The notes under the pieces are model-generated. The model ran no database searches. It had not been told where the DNA came from and worked only from the letters and a program-made list of their open reading frames with translations. The position numbers and the translations under genes are program-made. This document shows positions 1-7,491 of a DNA stretch of 27,549 nucleotides, one piece after another. How positions within the stretch are numbered: the first letter of the stretch is position 1; each line of letters starts with the position of its first letter. Origin of the DNA: Paenalcaligenes sp021793095 (GTDB lineage Bacteria > Pseudomonadota > Gammaproteobacteria > Burkholderiales > Burkholderiaceae_B); assembly GCA_027317645.1 (NCBI GenBank), contig DAHVQS010000020.1, positions 1 to 27,549 of the forward strand. Direction: 5' to 3'.

Positions 1-1465
1 TGGGGACCTCTTCGGCAACGATTTGCTGGAATTCTTTGTACAGCTCTTTACGTTTTTCATCATCCAGCTCGACAGCGGCCTGGTCGAGTAATTCATCCAC
101 CCGATCATTGGCATAAGACTGAGTATTGGTCCACACCACATTGCGGATGTTAGAAGACAGGAAGGTACGGTGCACACCAATCACCGGGTCACCCCAGTTC
201 CAGACGTTGTCAGTGGTGATATCAAAGTCATGATTGGCGATGCGCTCGGCCCATGAGGGGAAATCAGCCGAGGTGCGTAGCTTGGCATCGATGCCGATTT
301 TGCGCAGTTGCTGGCGCATGTATTCGGCCGAGGTTTTGCCAAACTGAGCCCCAGGGAGCATATCAATGGTGATGCTAAAGCGCACTCCATCGGCATCGGG
401 CTCGAGCCCTGCCTCGTCAAGGAGCTCATTTGCCTTGTCGAGGTCCAGATCGTAAATCTGACGATCATCAGTAGCATAGGGGCTAGAGGAAATAATGGGG
501 CCATCGGTACGGTTAGCAAAACCACCGGTCAGGGCCTCGAGGATAAAATCCTTGTCCAGGGCGTAGGCGATGGCCTGACGCACGCGCACATCATCTAAGG
601 GCTCTTTGGCGGTATTAATCGCGGCCCAAGTCAAGGAACCAATGCCCTCATAGCCCTTGTCTGTCATCATGATCGAGGCATCGGCATCAGCCATCTGCAA
701 AATAGCCGGATCGGCAATAAAGGGGACCAGTTGCAAGCTGCCCTGCTGCAGGCCTAGAAATAAAGTGGTTTGGTCCTCGTTAATCTGGATGACCAGACGA
801 TCGAGGTAGGGACGATCCTCAATAAAGAAATCATCGAAACGCTCGAGGATGACCTCTTTGCCAGGGACGAATTTATTGAGTTTGAACGGACCGGAACCAA
901 CCACATCCTCGGTATTGCGTGGGTGACTGCTGAGCTCTTGGCCATCATCGTAAATGTGCTTGGGCATGATGGGGCTCAGGGCCGGAGACAGTGCAATCAG
1001 CAACGCAGGGTGCGGCTGCTCGAGATTGAACACCACCGTATGGGGATCGGGCGTATCGATGGACTCGACCACATTAAACATCCCACTGAAAGGGTGATAT
1101 TTTTTGATGGCCATAATGGAAAAGGCGACATCCTCAGAGGTGATGGGCTCGCCATCATGGAATACGGCGTCATCACGGAGTGTGGCGGTAAAGGTCTTAC
1201 CGTCGTCGGACCATTCCCACTCGGTGGCGAGGTAGGGCTGAGGATTCCACTCATCGTCATAGCGCAATAAGCTGGCAAACAACTGACTGGCTGGAATGGC
1301 AGTGGCCATGCCGGACTGCACCCCACTATTTAAATGCCGTGGGGCCTGGAACATGCCGAGTCGCAATGTCCCTCCATGGGTCTGGGCGTGTACAAATGCC
1401 GAACCCGCAATGAAACTAAAAAGAGTAAATACAACAGCAAGGAACTGCTTTAGCCTGCTACTCAT
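1..1465 (-). CDS. ABC transporter substrate-binding protein, SBP_bac_5 family (copy 1, C-terminus cut by window edge)
   Basis: Periplasmic solute-binding protein of the peptide/opine/nickel ABC importer family (extracellular solute-binding family 5). The ATG at 1465 follows a strong GGAGGAG ribosome site. The frame is open to base 2, giving about 488 residues; by comparison with copy 2 only about the last 40 are missing. A signal peptide is visible: a short basic start, a hydrophobic core and an Ala-x-Ala-like end before QTHGGTLRLGM. The family pattern 'YATEWEWSDDGKTFTATLRDDAVFHDGEPITSEDV' is present in pieces (DGKTF, LRDDAVFHDG, SEDVAFS), as is a VGSGPFK motif. It is a close paralogue of the gene just upstream and probably of the same transcription unit. 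Permease and ATPase genes would lie to the left, outside the window. The ligand cannot be told from sequence; family members bind peptides, opines, glutathione or nickel chelates. Confidence 0.93.
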   Translation of the reverse strand, partial: MSSRLKQFLAVVFTLFSFIAGSAFVHAQTHGGTLRLGMFQAPRHLNSGVQSGMATAIPASQLFASLLRYDDEWNPQPYLATEWEWSDDGKTFTATLRDDAVFHDGEPITSEDVAFSIMAIKKYHPFSGMFNVVESIDTPDPHTVVFNLEQPHPALLIALSPALSPIMPKHIYDDGQELSSHPRNTEDVVGSGPFKLNKFVPGKEVILERFDDFFIEDRPYLDRLVIQINEDQTTLFLGLQQGSLQLVPFIADPAILQMADADASIMMTDKGYEGIGSLTWAAINTAKEPLDDVRVRQAIAYALDKDFILEALTGGFANRTDGPIISSSPYATDDRQIYDLDLDKANELLDEAGLEPDADGVRFSITIDMLPGAQFGKTSAEYMRQQLRKIGIDAKLRTSADFPSWAERIANHDFDITTDNVWNWGDPVIGVHRTFLSSNIRNVVWTNTQSYANDRVDELLDQAAVELDDEKRKELYKEFQQIVAEEVP

Positions 1466-1591
1466 GGATGTCTCCTCCATTGTTGCTGTGCCCCGTTTAT
1501 GTGCTAGCTGTTAGCGGGCACAAGCCTGTTTTAATAAAACCTGCGGCTGCAGGTATAGTTGCAGGGATAGTGTGAATCCATCTTAAAAGAA

Positions 1592-1655
1592 AGACGAAAG
1601 GGGTAGAACTAGCAATAACCCCTAACGGGTCTTGAATTATGGCCACCTTTCGTCT
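1592..1655 (-). terminator. nested inverted repeat between the two binding-protein genes; terminator or attenuator
   Basis: A perfect 10-bp inverted repeat has arms AGACGAAAGG (1592-1601) and CCTTTCGTCT (1646-1655). Read on the minus strand, the distal arm is followed by a T-rich run (TTTCTTTT), as in a Rho-independent terminator, but the loop is long (44 nt). Inside it AGGGGT (1599-1604) can pair with ACCCCT (1618-1623), or ACCC (1618-1621) with GGGT (1627-1630). These pairings exclude each other. It lies 27 bp after the stop of copy 2 and 127 bp before the start of copy 1. It could therefore lower expression of the second gene relative to the first. Function is inferred. Confidence 0.45.
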
Positions 1656-1681
1656 CATTACAAGTGTGTTTTTAAAGATGA

Positions 1682-3259
1682 TTATTCTATATACACCTCA
1701 TCAAAGGGCGACAATGTGCCCCAAATAGACTGCGGTACATTGCCGACATTGGGGGCAGCCAATGTATGAAATGGGGTCTCGAGGGTATACACAATGGGGA
1801 CCTCTTCAGCAATGATTTGCTGAAATTCCTCGTAGAGCTCTTTACGTTTGTCATCATCCAATTCGGTCGCTGCCTGAGCCAAGATTTCATCCACACGCTC
1901 GTTTTTATAGGACTGCGTGTTGGTCCAGACCATATTGCGAATATTGGATGACAAGAAGGTGCGATGCACCCCGATGGCCGGATCCCCCCAGTTCCAAACG
2001 TTATCTGTGGTCAGATCAAAGTCGTGATTGCCAATGCGCTCGGCCCAAGCAGGAAAGTCTGCAGATGTCCGCAGCTTGGCATCAATGCCGATCTTGCGTA
2101 ATTGTTGGCGCGCATACTCGGCCGAGGTTTTATAAAAATCGCTGCCCGGCTCCATATCAAATACCAAGCTAAAGCGCACACCATTTTCATCGGGCTCGAG
2201 CCCGGCTTCGTCGAGCAACGCCTTGGCCTTGTCGAGGTCTTCATCGTAGGTTTTGCGATTGTCTGTGGCATAAGGGCTAGAGGAAACGATAGGGCCATCG
2301 GCGCGCTCCCCAAACCCACCGCTCAGGGCCTCAACGATAAACTCGCGGTCTAATACATAGGCGATGGCTTGGCGCACGCGAACATCATTTAATGGTTCGC
2401 GCTCGGTGTTAATCGCAATCCAATTTAAAGAACCCACCCCCTCATAGCCTTTGTCCAGCATTTGTATGGACGGATCGGCATCTGCCATTTGTAATACGGC
2501 CATATCGGCCATAAAGGGGACGATCTGCAAGTTGCCCTGCTGCAAGCCCAGAAATAAAGTCGTGGGGTCTTGATTAATCTGGATCACGACGCGATCTAAA
2601 TAAGGACGATCCTCGAGAAAGAAATCATCAAAGCGCTCCATGATGACCTCTTTACCAGGGACAAAACTCTTGAATTTGAACGGCCCTGAGCCTACGACAT
2701 CATCCACATTACGCGGGTGATTGCTCATGTCCTGCCCGTCGTCATAGATATGCTTGGGCATGATGGGGCTCAATGCGGGCGACAAGGCCACTAACAAGGC
2801 AGGATGGGGCTGTGATAGTTTGAAAATAGCGGTATGCGGATCGGGGGTGTCTATCTCGTCGACCACATCAAACATGCCCTTGAACGGGTGATGCTCTTTG
2901 GCCACCATGATAGAAAAGGCCACATCCTCAGAGGTGATGGGCTCGCCATCATGAAATACCGCATCATCGCGCAGTTTAACCGTAAAGGTTTTGCCGTCCT
3001 CGGACCACGCCCACTCGGTGGCGAGGTAAGGCTGAGGATTCCACTCATCGTCATAGCGCAGCAGACTAGCAAATAATTGTGCCGCAGGGATTGCGGTGGC
3101 CATCCCTGATTGCAATGCGCTGTTCAGGTGCCGCGGCGATTGGAACATGCCAAGGCGTAAGGTCCCACCATGGGTCTGTGCCTGCACCCAAGCGGTGCCT
3201 GCGATAAAACTAAATAATGTCAAGACAACAGCGAGTAAACGCTTGAGTTGGTGCTGCAT
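1682..3259 (-). CDS. ABC transporter substrate-binding protein, SBP_bac_5 family (copy 2)
   Basis: Full-length periplasmic binding protein (525 residues) of the peptide/opine/nickel ABC importer family. I chose the ATG at 3259 over the longer open frame to 3295. It has an AAAGGGG ribosome site about 10 bp upstream and gives a clean signal peptide: a basic start, the core LLAVVLTLFSFIAG, and an end near WVQA-QTHGG. Conserved pieces of the family are DGKTFTVKLRDDAVFHDGEPI, VGSGPFKFKSFVPGKEV and the late NVWNWGDP region. It aligns almost without gaps to copy 1, and I judge the two about 75-80% identical. It begins the pair in transcription order. Two binding proteins in tandem usually widen the ligand range of one permease, or are a recent duplication on the way to divergence; the sequence does not say which. 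Confidence 0.95.
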   Translation of the reverse strand: MQHQLKRLLAVVLTLFSFIAGTAWVQAQTHGGTLRLGMFQSPRHLNSALQSGMATAIPAAQLFASLLRYDDEWNPQPYLATEWAWSEDGKTFTVKLRDDAVFHDGEPITSEDVAFSIMVAKEHHPFKGMFDVVDEIDTPDPHTAIFKLSQPHPALLVALSPALSPIMPKHIYDDGQDMSNHPRNVDDVVGSGPFKFKSFVPGKEVIMERFDDFFLEDRPYLDRVVIQINQDPTTLFLGLQQGNLQIVPFMADMAVLQMADADPSIQMLDKGYEGVGSLNWIAINTEREPLNDVRVRQAIAYVLDREFIVEALSGGFGERADGPIVSSSPYATDNRKTYDEDLDKAKALLDEAGLEPDENGVRFSLVFDMEPGSDFYKTSAEYARQQLRKIGIDAKLRTSADFPAWAERIGNHDFDLTTDNVWNWGDPAIGVHRTFLSSNIRNMVWTNTQSYKNERVDEILAQAATELDDDKRKELYEEFQQIIAEEVPIVYTLETPFHTLAAPNVGNVPQSIWGTLSPFDEVYIE

Positions 3260-3357
3260 GAGGCTACCCCTTTCTGTGCTGTTCGCACACATCAATCAAA
3301 AAACAATCACTATCATTAAAACCCCATACTAAATGAAACTTAAGAATAGAAATACGG

Positions 3358-3380
3358 GCAATAACCCTGTGATCTTGATT
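3358..3380 (-). promoter_or_regulatory. upstream element shared by both binding-protein paralogues
   Basis: On the minus strand the block TCAAGA-N5-GGGTTATTGC lies about 100 bp upstream of copy 2. A matching block, TCAAGA-N8-GGGTTATTGC, lies at about 1612-1635 upstream of copy 1. The sequences around them differ, so the shared words stand out. The duplication seems to have included the 5' control region, or both genes keep the same regulator site. I see no convincing -35/-10 pair around it. A 10-bp palindrome AATCTAGATT lies just beside it at 3384-3393. Confidence 0.4.
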
Positions 3381-3413
3381 TTTAATCTAGATTGTCTCGA
3401 AAACCCAGAGGCC

Positions 3414-3455
3414 AAAAAGCACACTGCCCGCGCCTATACAGCGGCGCGGGCAGTG
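3414..3455 (-). terminator. Rho-independent terminator of the acyl-CoA dehydrogenase pair
   Basis: A perfect 12-bp GC-rich stem (CACTGCCCGCGC at 3422-3433 with GCGCGGGCAGTG at 3444-3455) has a 10-nt loop. On the minus strand it is followed by GCTTTTTGG, a run of five T. It lies 50 bp after the stop of the second acyl-CoA dehydrogenase gene and before the control region of the binding-protein pair, so it separates the two units. Confidence 0.9.
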
Positions 3456-3504
3456 CTCGGCACATATTGAGATATGCCGTAGGCGGTGATATGACTGATG
3501 TTAC

Positions 3505-4644
3505 TCAGGCCGCATGGTTATTTTCAGTGGGGACATCCAGCAAACTTAGGTGATCGTCTTGTGACCCAAAACGCGCATCACAACACAAGAGCTTGCGATA
3601 ATAGTGGCCGACCGGATATTCGTAGGCCATCCCCATCCCGCCGTGGACTTGGATCCCTTGCCCACCCACAAAACGGGCGCTTTGCCCAATAATGTATTTG
3701 GCCAGACTCATGTCGCGTTGGGCTTCCAAATCACCCGCGGCGGCCTTATCTGCCTGGATGGCGGTCAAAATGGCCATTGAGCGCGCCCGCTCGGTCGCGA
3801 TTTGCATATCGACAAAGCGATGCTGCAAGACCTGCTGAGCGGCGAGGGGTTTGCCAAACTGTTTACGTTCATGCAAATACTGACGGGAAATATCCAATAC
3901 GCGATCCATCGCCCCCAGGGCCTCACCGCAGGTGGCTGATAGCCCTCTGTAGACCGCTTGCAGCAATAATTTCTGCGCCTGCTCACCGGTAGCCAGGCAG
4001 GCCGTCGCAGTCACATCGGCAAAGGTCACATCGGCGACATGGCTGCCATCGGCCAATGTTGTCCCTGTACGGCTCAGGCCATTGCTATCTGCAGCGACCA
4101 AATATAGTCCCAGCCCCTCATCGCCTTGGGCCGAGACGATCAGCCACTGGGCACCCGCCCCGTCATCGACCAATACTTTCTTGCCATTGAGCACCCAAGG
4201 GCCTTGGGCACCCTCACTGCGTACCGTAGTCGCGCATTGAGTGGGCGCAAAGCCACGGGCTTTTTCAGCCCAAGCCAACGCCACCGTCTGCTGCCCGGCG
4301 ATGGTCTCAGCGAGGACGCTATTGACCTGCTCATCATCGGCACCCTGTGCTAACAAAGGCGCAGCCACAATCGCGGTAGAGAGCAAAGGCTCGATATTGA
4401 GCGCCGCCCCAGCCCCCTCCATGAGTAAAAAGGCCTCTTGAGGGCCCAAGCCTAGGCCGCCACGCTCTTCAGAGACCATAAAGCCCAACCAGCCCAATTC
4501 GGCCATATTTTGCCAAATCTTTGGATCGGGATAGTCAGTACGTTGGATTCGCTCGAGAAAAAATTCAAAGGTGTAGTCCGCAGAAAAATAATCGAACACA
4601 CTGGAGCGAATCATCTCTTGTTCGTCAGAATAGGAAAGATTCAT
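3505..4644 (-). CDS. acyl-CoA dehydrogenase, small-subunit type (PimD-like)
   Basis: FAD-dependent acyl-CoA dehydrogenase fold, 379 residues, which would oxidise an acyl-CoA to the 2-enoyl-CoA. The ATG at 4644 has an AAAGGA site 7 bp upstream. The N-terminal helical domain starts MNLSYSDEQEMIRSSV; the mid-domain and the C-terminal helical domain (ERKQFGKPLAAQQVLQH, then VHGGMGMAYEYPVGHYYRKL) are recognisable. The segment that normally carries the catalytic Glu (Y-E-G-T) reads DARFGSQ at residues 356-362 and has no Glu. Together with the adjacent larger gene 15 bp upstream, this matches the heteromeric dehydrogenases described for pimeloyl-CoA (PimC/PimD) and steroid side chains (FadE/ChsE pairs), in which one subunit can lack the base. 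The substrate is unknown: no thiolase, CoA ligase or regulator lies nearby. Confidence 0.88.
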   Translation of the reverse strand: MNLSYSDEQEMIRSSVFDYFSADYTFEFFLERIQRTDYPDPKIWQNMAELGWLGFMVSEERGGLGLGPQEAFLLMEGAGAALNIEPLLSTAIVAAPLLAQGADDEQVNSVLAETIAGQQTVALAWAEKARGFAPTQCATTVRSEGAQGPWVLNGKKVLVDDGAGAQWLIVSAQGDEGLGLYLVAADSNGLSRTGTTLADGSHVADVTFADVTATACLATGEQAQKLLLQAVYRGLSATCGEALGAMDRVLDISRQYLHERKQFGKPLAAQQVLQHRFVDMQIATERARSMAILTAIQADKAAAGDLEAQRDMSLAKYIIGQSARFVGGQGIQVHGGMGMAYEYPVGHYYRKLLCCDARFGSQDDHLSLLDVPTENNHAA

Positions 4645-4659
4645 TGGGGATCCTTTGCA

Positions 4660-5847
4660 CTAGTTGAGTCGACTTTTGGCGATAATATTTCTCTGGATTT
4701 CCGAGCTTCCGCCGTAAATGGTGGCGACACGGTTAAAGAGATGATCGCCCATCAAGCCGTGGACAATGGTTTCACCAATGGCGGCTTGCTCGTGGCGCCC
4801 GGCATAAATCACACCGTAATGCCCTGCCAAATCCACCAGTAGCTCGGTCAGTGCTTGGCAAATCTCTGAGCCCTCGATTTTCAGCATGGCCGAATCAGCG
4901 ATATCAAAGCCCAACTCGGGACGATAATTAGACAGCACTCGTAATTCGGTGAGCTCTAGCGCACGCAAGCGCGCCTCAATCTGGCTCAAGCGATGTCGGT
5001 ACAAGGGGTTGTCAATGGGGCGCTCGCCGCTGGCATCGGTATGCGTGGCCAGTCTGTAGGCCCGCTGCAGCTGCATGCGCGAACGGCCCACGCGGGCAAT
5101 CATCGCACGCTCGTGACCCAGTAAAAACTTGGCATAGGTCCAGCCTTTGCCCTCTTCGCCGACCAGATTCTCTTTGGGGATCTGGACTTCATTGAAAAAG
5201 ACCTCACAAATGCTGTAACCCTCATCAATGGTCTGCACGGGTCGGACCTCTACCCCCGGACTATCCATATCTAAAAGCAAAAAGGAAATCCCGGTCTGCG
5301 GCCGATCGGTCTCTTGGGTACGGGCCAAACAAAACATCTTGTCGGCAAATCGGCCATGCGTGGTCCAAGCCTTTTGACCATTCAGTAAATAATGATCACC
5401 CTTGTCCTCGGCGCGGGTGCGCAGCGAAGCTAAATCAGAGCCGGCATTAGGCTCTGAAAACCCCTGACACCACCAAGTGTCCGAGCTCAGAATATCGGGC
5501 AGGTACTTTTCCTTTTGCTCTTGAGAGCCAAAGGTATACAGCACAGGACCCACCATGGAAATACCAAAAGGAATGGTCTCAGGCGCACACTGCAGTGCCA
5601 GCTCGTGCAAGAAAATACGCTGTTTGGCCAGGCTCCAGCCCGTCCCGCCGTACTCAACAGGCCAAGCCGGCGCAATCCAGCCTTTTTGATAGAGGTGTTT
5701 CTGCCAATCGACGTATTCATGCTTTTCCAGTTTCTCACCATAGAGAATTTTACGCCGTACGCTCTCTGGCAGATGCGTTTGGGCAAAATCGCGCACCTCT
5801 TCGCGAAATGCCTGCTCCTCTGGGGTGATATCAAGATTCATCGTCAT
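4660..5847 (-). CDS. acyl-CoA dehydrogenase, large-subunit type (PimC-like)
   Basis: Acyl-CoA dehydrogenase of 395 residues, the likely partner of the next gene downstream, which starts 15 bp after its stop. The first in-frame ATG is at 5847 and a second is two codons later at 5841; neither has a strong ribosome site, so the exact start is uncertain. Family signs are TPEEQAFREEVRDF near the start, the FAD/substrate region (CQGFSEPNAGSDLASLRTRAE, then LNGQKAWTTHG) and the end IYGGSSEIQRNIIAKSRLN. The place of the usual catalytic Glu (Y-E-G-T) is Gly379 (Y378-G379-G380-S381). That is common in this large-subunit subgroup, so a base from another loop is expected. Most similar in kind to pimeloyl-CoA dehydrogenase large subunit; the true substrate is not known. 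Confidence 0.9.
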   Translation of the reverse strand: MTMNLDITPEEQAFREEVRDFAQTHLPESVRRKILYGEKLEKHEYVDWQKHLYQKGWIAPAWPVEYGGTGWSLAKQRIFLHELALQCAPETIPFGISMVGPVLYTFGSQEQKEKYLPDILSSDTWWCQGFSEPNAGSDLASLRTRAEDKGDHYLLNGQKAWTTHGRFADKMFCLARTQETDRPQTGISFLLLDMDSPGVEVRPVQTIDEGYSICEVFFNEVQIPKENLVGEEGKGWTYAKFLLGHERAMIARVGRSRMQLQRAYRLATHTDASGERPIDNPLYRHRLSQIEARLRALELTELRVLSNYRPELGFDIADSAMLKIEGSEICQALTELLVDLAGHYGVIYAGRHEQAAIGETIVHGLMGDHLFNRVATIYGGSSEIQRNIIAKSRLN

Positions 5848-6020
5848 AATTCATGCTTTTTTAAATAGGTGTAACAAAGCGGGTACGCACACCCGCAAGT
5901 GCGCGCAATAGCGATTCAATCGAGCACCACATACGGGCTATACATCACATGCGCATACAGTACATCATGCCCAGTACGCTGCCTCAAAACAATGGTAAGC
6001 GTTCATTATTTGCACAGAGG

Positions 6021-6104
6021 GCGAGGTTAAGGACCTCGCGAAGCGATTGATGCAAAGACCAAAAATAAAAATAATCAGCATCCCCTATGGGGTGTTGCTT
6101 TTTT
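6021..6104 (+). ncRNA. possible small RNA or leader: hairpin followed by terminator-like hairpin
   Basis: A perfect hairpin GCGAGGT-TAAGG-ACCTCGC lies at 6021-6039. About 40 bp later CATCCC-CTAT-GGGGTG (6079-6094, one G-T pair) is followed by TTGCTTTTTT, which looks like a Rho-independent end on the plus strand. No plus-strand gene ends here, so the terminator would need a short transcript of its own. I could not identify a promoter for it. Speculative. Confidence 0.22.
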
Positions 6105-6229
6105 CTCACCGTAAAAACCCTAGGTTTGGCCTCGAGAAAATCAGGAAAAGGCCAGTATTGAGCGCTTTTGAGCACGATCTCAAATCACACAATTTATCTT
6201 TTTAATAGTTGTATTCCCTATGGGGATAT

Positions 6230-6284
6230 TTGCAAATAAACACTATATAGGCTTATTATTTAGTCAGCCAACACTAAATGTTGT
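6230..6284 (+). promoter_or_regulatory. nrdBA promoter with two NrdR boxes
   Basis: Box 1 ACACTATATAGGCT (6240-6253) and box 2 ACACTAAATGTTGT (6271-6284) both resemble the NrdR consensus (roughly ACAC-A/T-ATAT-A/T-GTGT). Their starts are 31 bp apart, three helical turns, the spacing known for NrdR repression sites. Box 1 fills most of the 18-bp spacer between TTGCAA (6230-6235) and TATTAT (6254-6259), a plausible sigma-70 promoter; box 2 would sit just after the start point. NrdR is the (d)ATP-sensing repressor of ribonucleotide reductase genes, which fits the genes that follow. Confidence 0.8.
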
Positions 6285-6477
6285 GGTGTTGGACGGTTCA
6301 AGTTTTTTCTAAGTTGCACAGCTAAATCGCTGTATAGACGCGGTTTTGGCTCTCCACAATAAAAAAAACAGCCTCTCACTTTTGCACGGCGCTCACTTCG
6401 CTTTTGCCACGACATATTGCTGTCCGCGCCGGTTCAAGTGCCCCAAATTTAACAGTCACAGTCAAAGACAGGGTCAT

Positions 6478-7491
6478 ATGAAATACAAAAGCCAAATAGA
6501 AACGCCAACAGACTCGTATGTTGCCCGCTATCCGTGGGCGACCGAGATGGCCATCGGCCAGCAGGATATCTATTGGACCGCCGAAGAGCTCGGCGTCGAA
6601 GAAGACGAAATGGACTTCAAGCACAACCTCAATGAGGCCGAGCTGCAGGGCGTGATTACCGCGCAGTCCATTTTGACTCAGTACGAGCTGATGCTCGGGG
6701 GTGAAAACCTCTGGGGCGGCAAGATTCCTCGCATGTTTCCACGCCCCGAGATTGCGCGCATGTGTGCCAAGTTTACCGATGTCGAGCTCCACGTACACGC
6801 GCCTTTTTATGATATCGGCAATGTGGTCATGGGTAACTCTACGGATGAGTTCTACACCCAGTGGAAAAAGGATCCCGTGCTGGCCGAGCGCATTGCATTT
6901 ATCGATCACTACGCCGAGGGTGACTGTCCTCTCGAGGTTACCGCTGCGTTGGCCTTGCTCGAGGGGGTGGTCCTATATTCGGCATTTGGTTTTTTCAAGG
7001 GCTTTAATAGCCGCGGATTTAACCTCATTCCGCACTTTGTGTCGGGCATTGATGCCTCGGCCAAAGATGAAAACTTCCACTCCATCGCTTCGAGCTTTTT
7101 GCACAACGAGTGCAAGCACGAGCGTCGCGCTCTGGGTAACCACACCGACGAAGACGACGAGCGTCTGCGCGAGACCATTTGGAAAATGGCCGAGACCCTC
7201 TATCTGCACGAGAGCCGCATCATCGATCTGATGTTTAAAATCCCCGGCAACCGTGTAGTGACCGAGGACGAGCTACGAGAGTTTGTACGTGATCGTGTCA
7301 ACATCGTTCTCGAGCGCCTCGAAATGCCCAAGATGTTCGACCAAGAGCCCGGGCTGATTTCCAGCTGGTTCTACAACCAGCTCAATACCGTCAAAGTACC
7401 CGACTTCTTTGCCGGTACACAGATTCAATATCGCCGCAATTGGGATCGTTTCAAACTAACATTCAGACCAGAGGTGGAAAATGTCATTTAG
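6478..7491 (+). CDS. nrdB: ribonucleotide reductase class I small (radical) subunit
   Basis: R2 subunit of aerobic ribonucleotide reductase, 337 residues. It carries the metal cofactor that starts the radical passed to NrdA. I chose the ATG at 6478 (AGGG just upstream); the longer open frame to 6346 uses a TTG and adds sequence with no R2 likeness. Likely metal ligands are Glu70, Glu103, His107, Glu162, Glu198 and His201 (DENFH motif), with Tyr111 four residues after His107 in the place of the radical tyrosine. The usual Glu-x-x-His of the first ligand helix reads E103-L-H-V-H107, one residue longer. The last 11 bp overlap nrdA, so the two are translationally coupled. NrdR boxes upstream indicate control by dNTP level. 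The subunit looks nearer to phage and environmental R2 types than to the E. coli form. Confidence 0.93.
   Translation: MKYKSQIETPTDSYVARYPWATEMAIGQQDIYWTAEELGVEEDEMDFKHNLNEAELQGVITAQSILTQYELMLGGENLWGGKIPRMFPRPEIARMCAKFTDVELHVHAPFYDIGNVVMGNSTDEFYTQWKKDPVLAERIAFIDHYAEGDCPLEVTAALALLEGVVLYSAFGFFKGFNSRGFNLIPHFVSGIDASAKDENFHSIASSFLHNECKHERRALGNHTDEDDERLRETIWKMAETLYLHESRIIDLMFKIPGNRVVTEDELREFVRDRVNIVLERLEMPKMFDQEPGLISSWFYNQLNTVKVPDFFAGTQIQYRRNWDRFKLTFRPEVENVI

Larger units (their letters stand above)
5848..6477. other. 630-bp intergenic region upstream of nrdB and of the acyl-CoA dehydrogenase pair
   Basis: AT-richer divergent gap with no convincing gene. It holds a 7-bp GC-rich hairpin at 6021-6039, a terminator-like hairpin with a T-run at 6080-6104, and two copies of a near-palindrome CCCTATGGGG (6081-6092 and 6215-6225). 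Further right are the nrd promoter with two NrdR boxes (6230-6284) and a leader of about 210 nt before the nrdB start. The 63-codon open frame at 5984-6175 on the minus strand has no family features and crosses these hairpins, so I do not call it. Confidence 0.7.

Noticed and set aside
5984..6175. 63-codon open frame on the minus strand in the nrd upstream gap
   Set aside because: No ribosome site or family features, and it crosses two hairpins.
6346..6477. Longer N-terminus for nrdB
   Set aside because: It would begin at a TTG without a ribosome site and adds residues unlike any R2 protein; the ATG at 6478 starts the recognisable protein.
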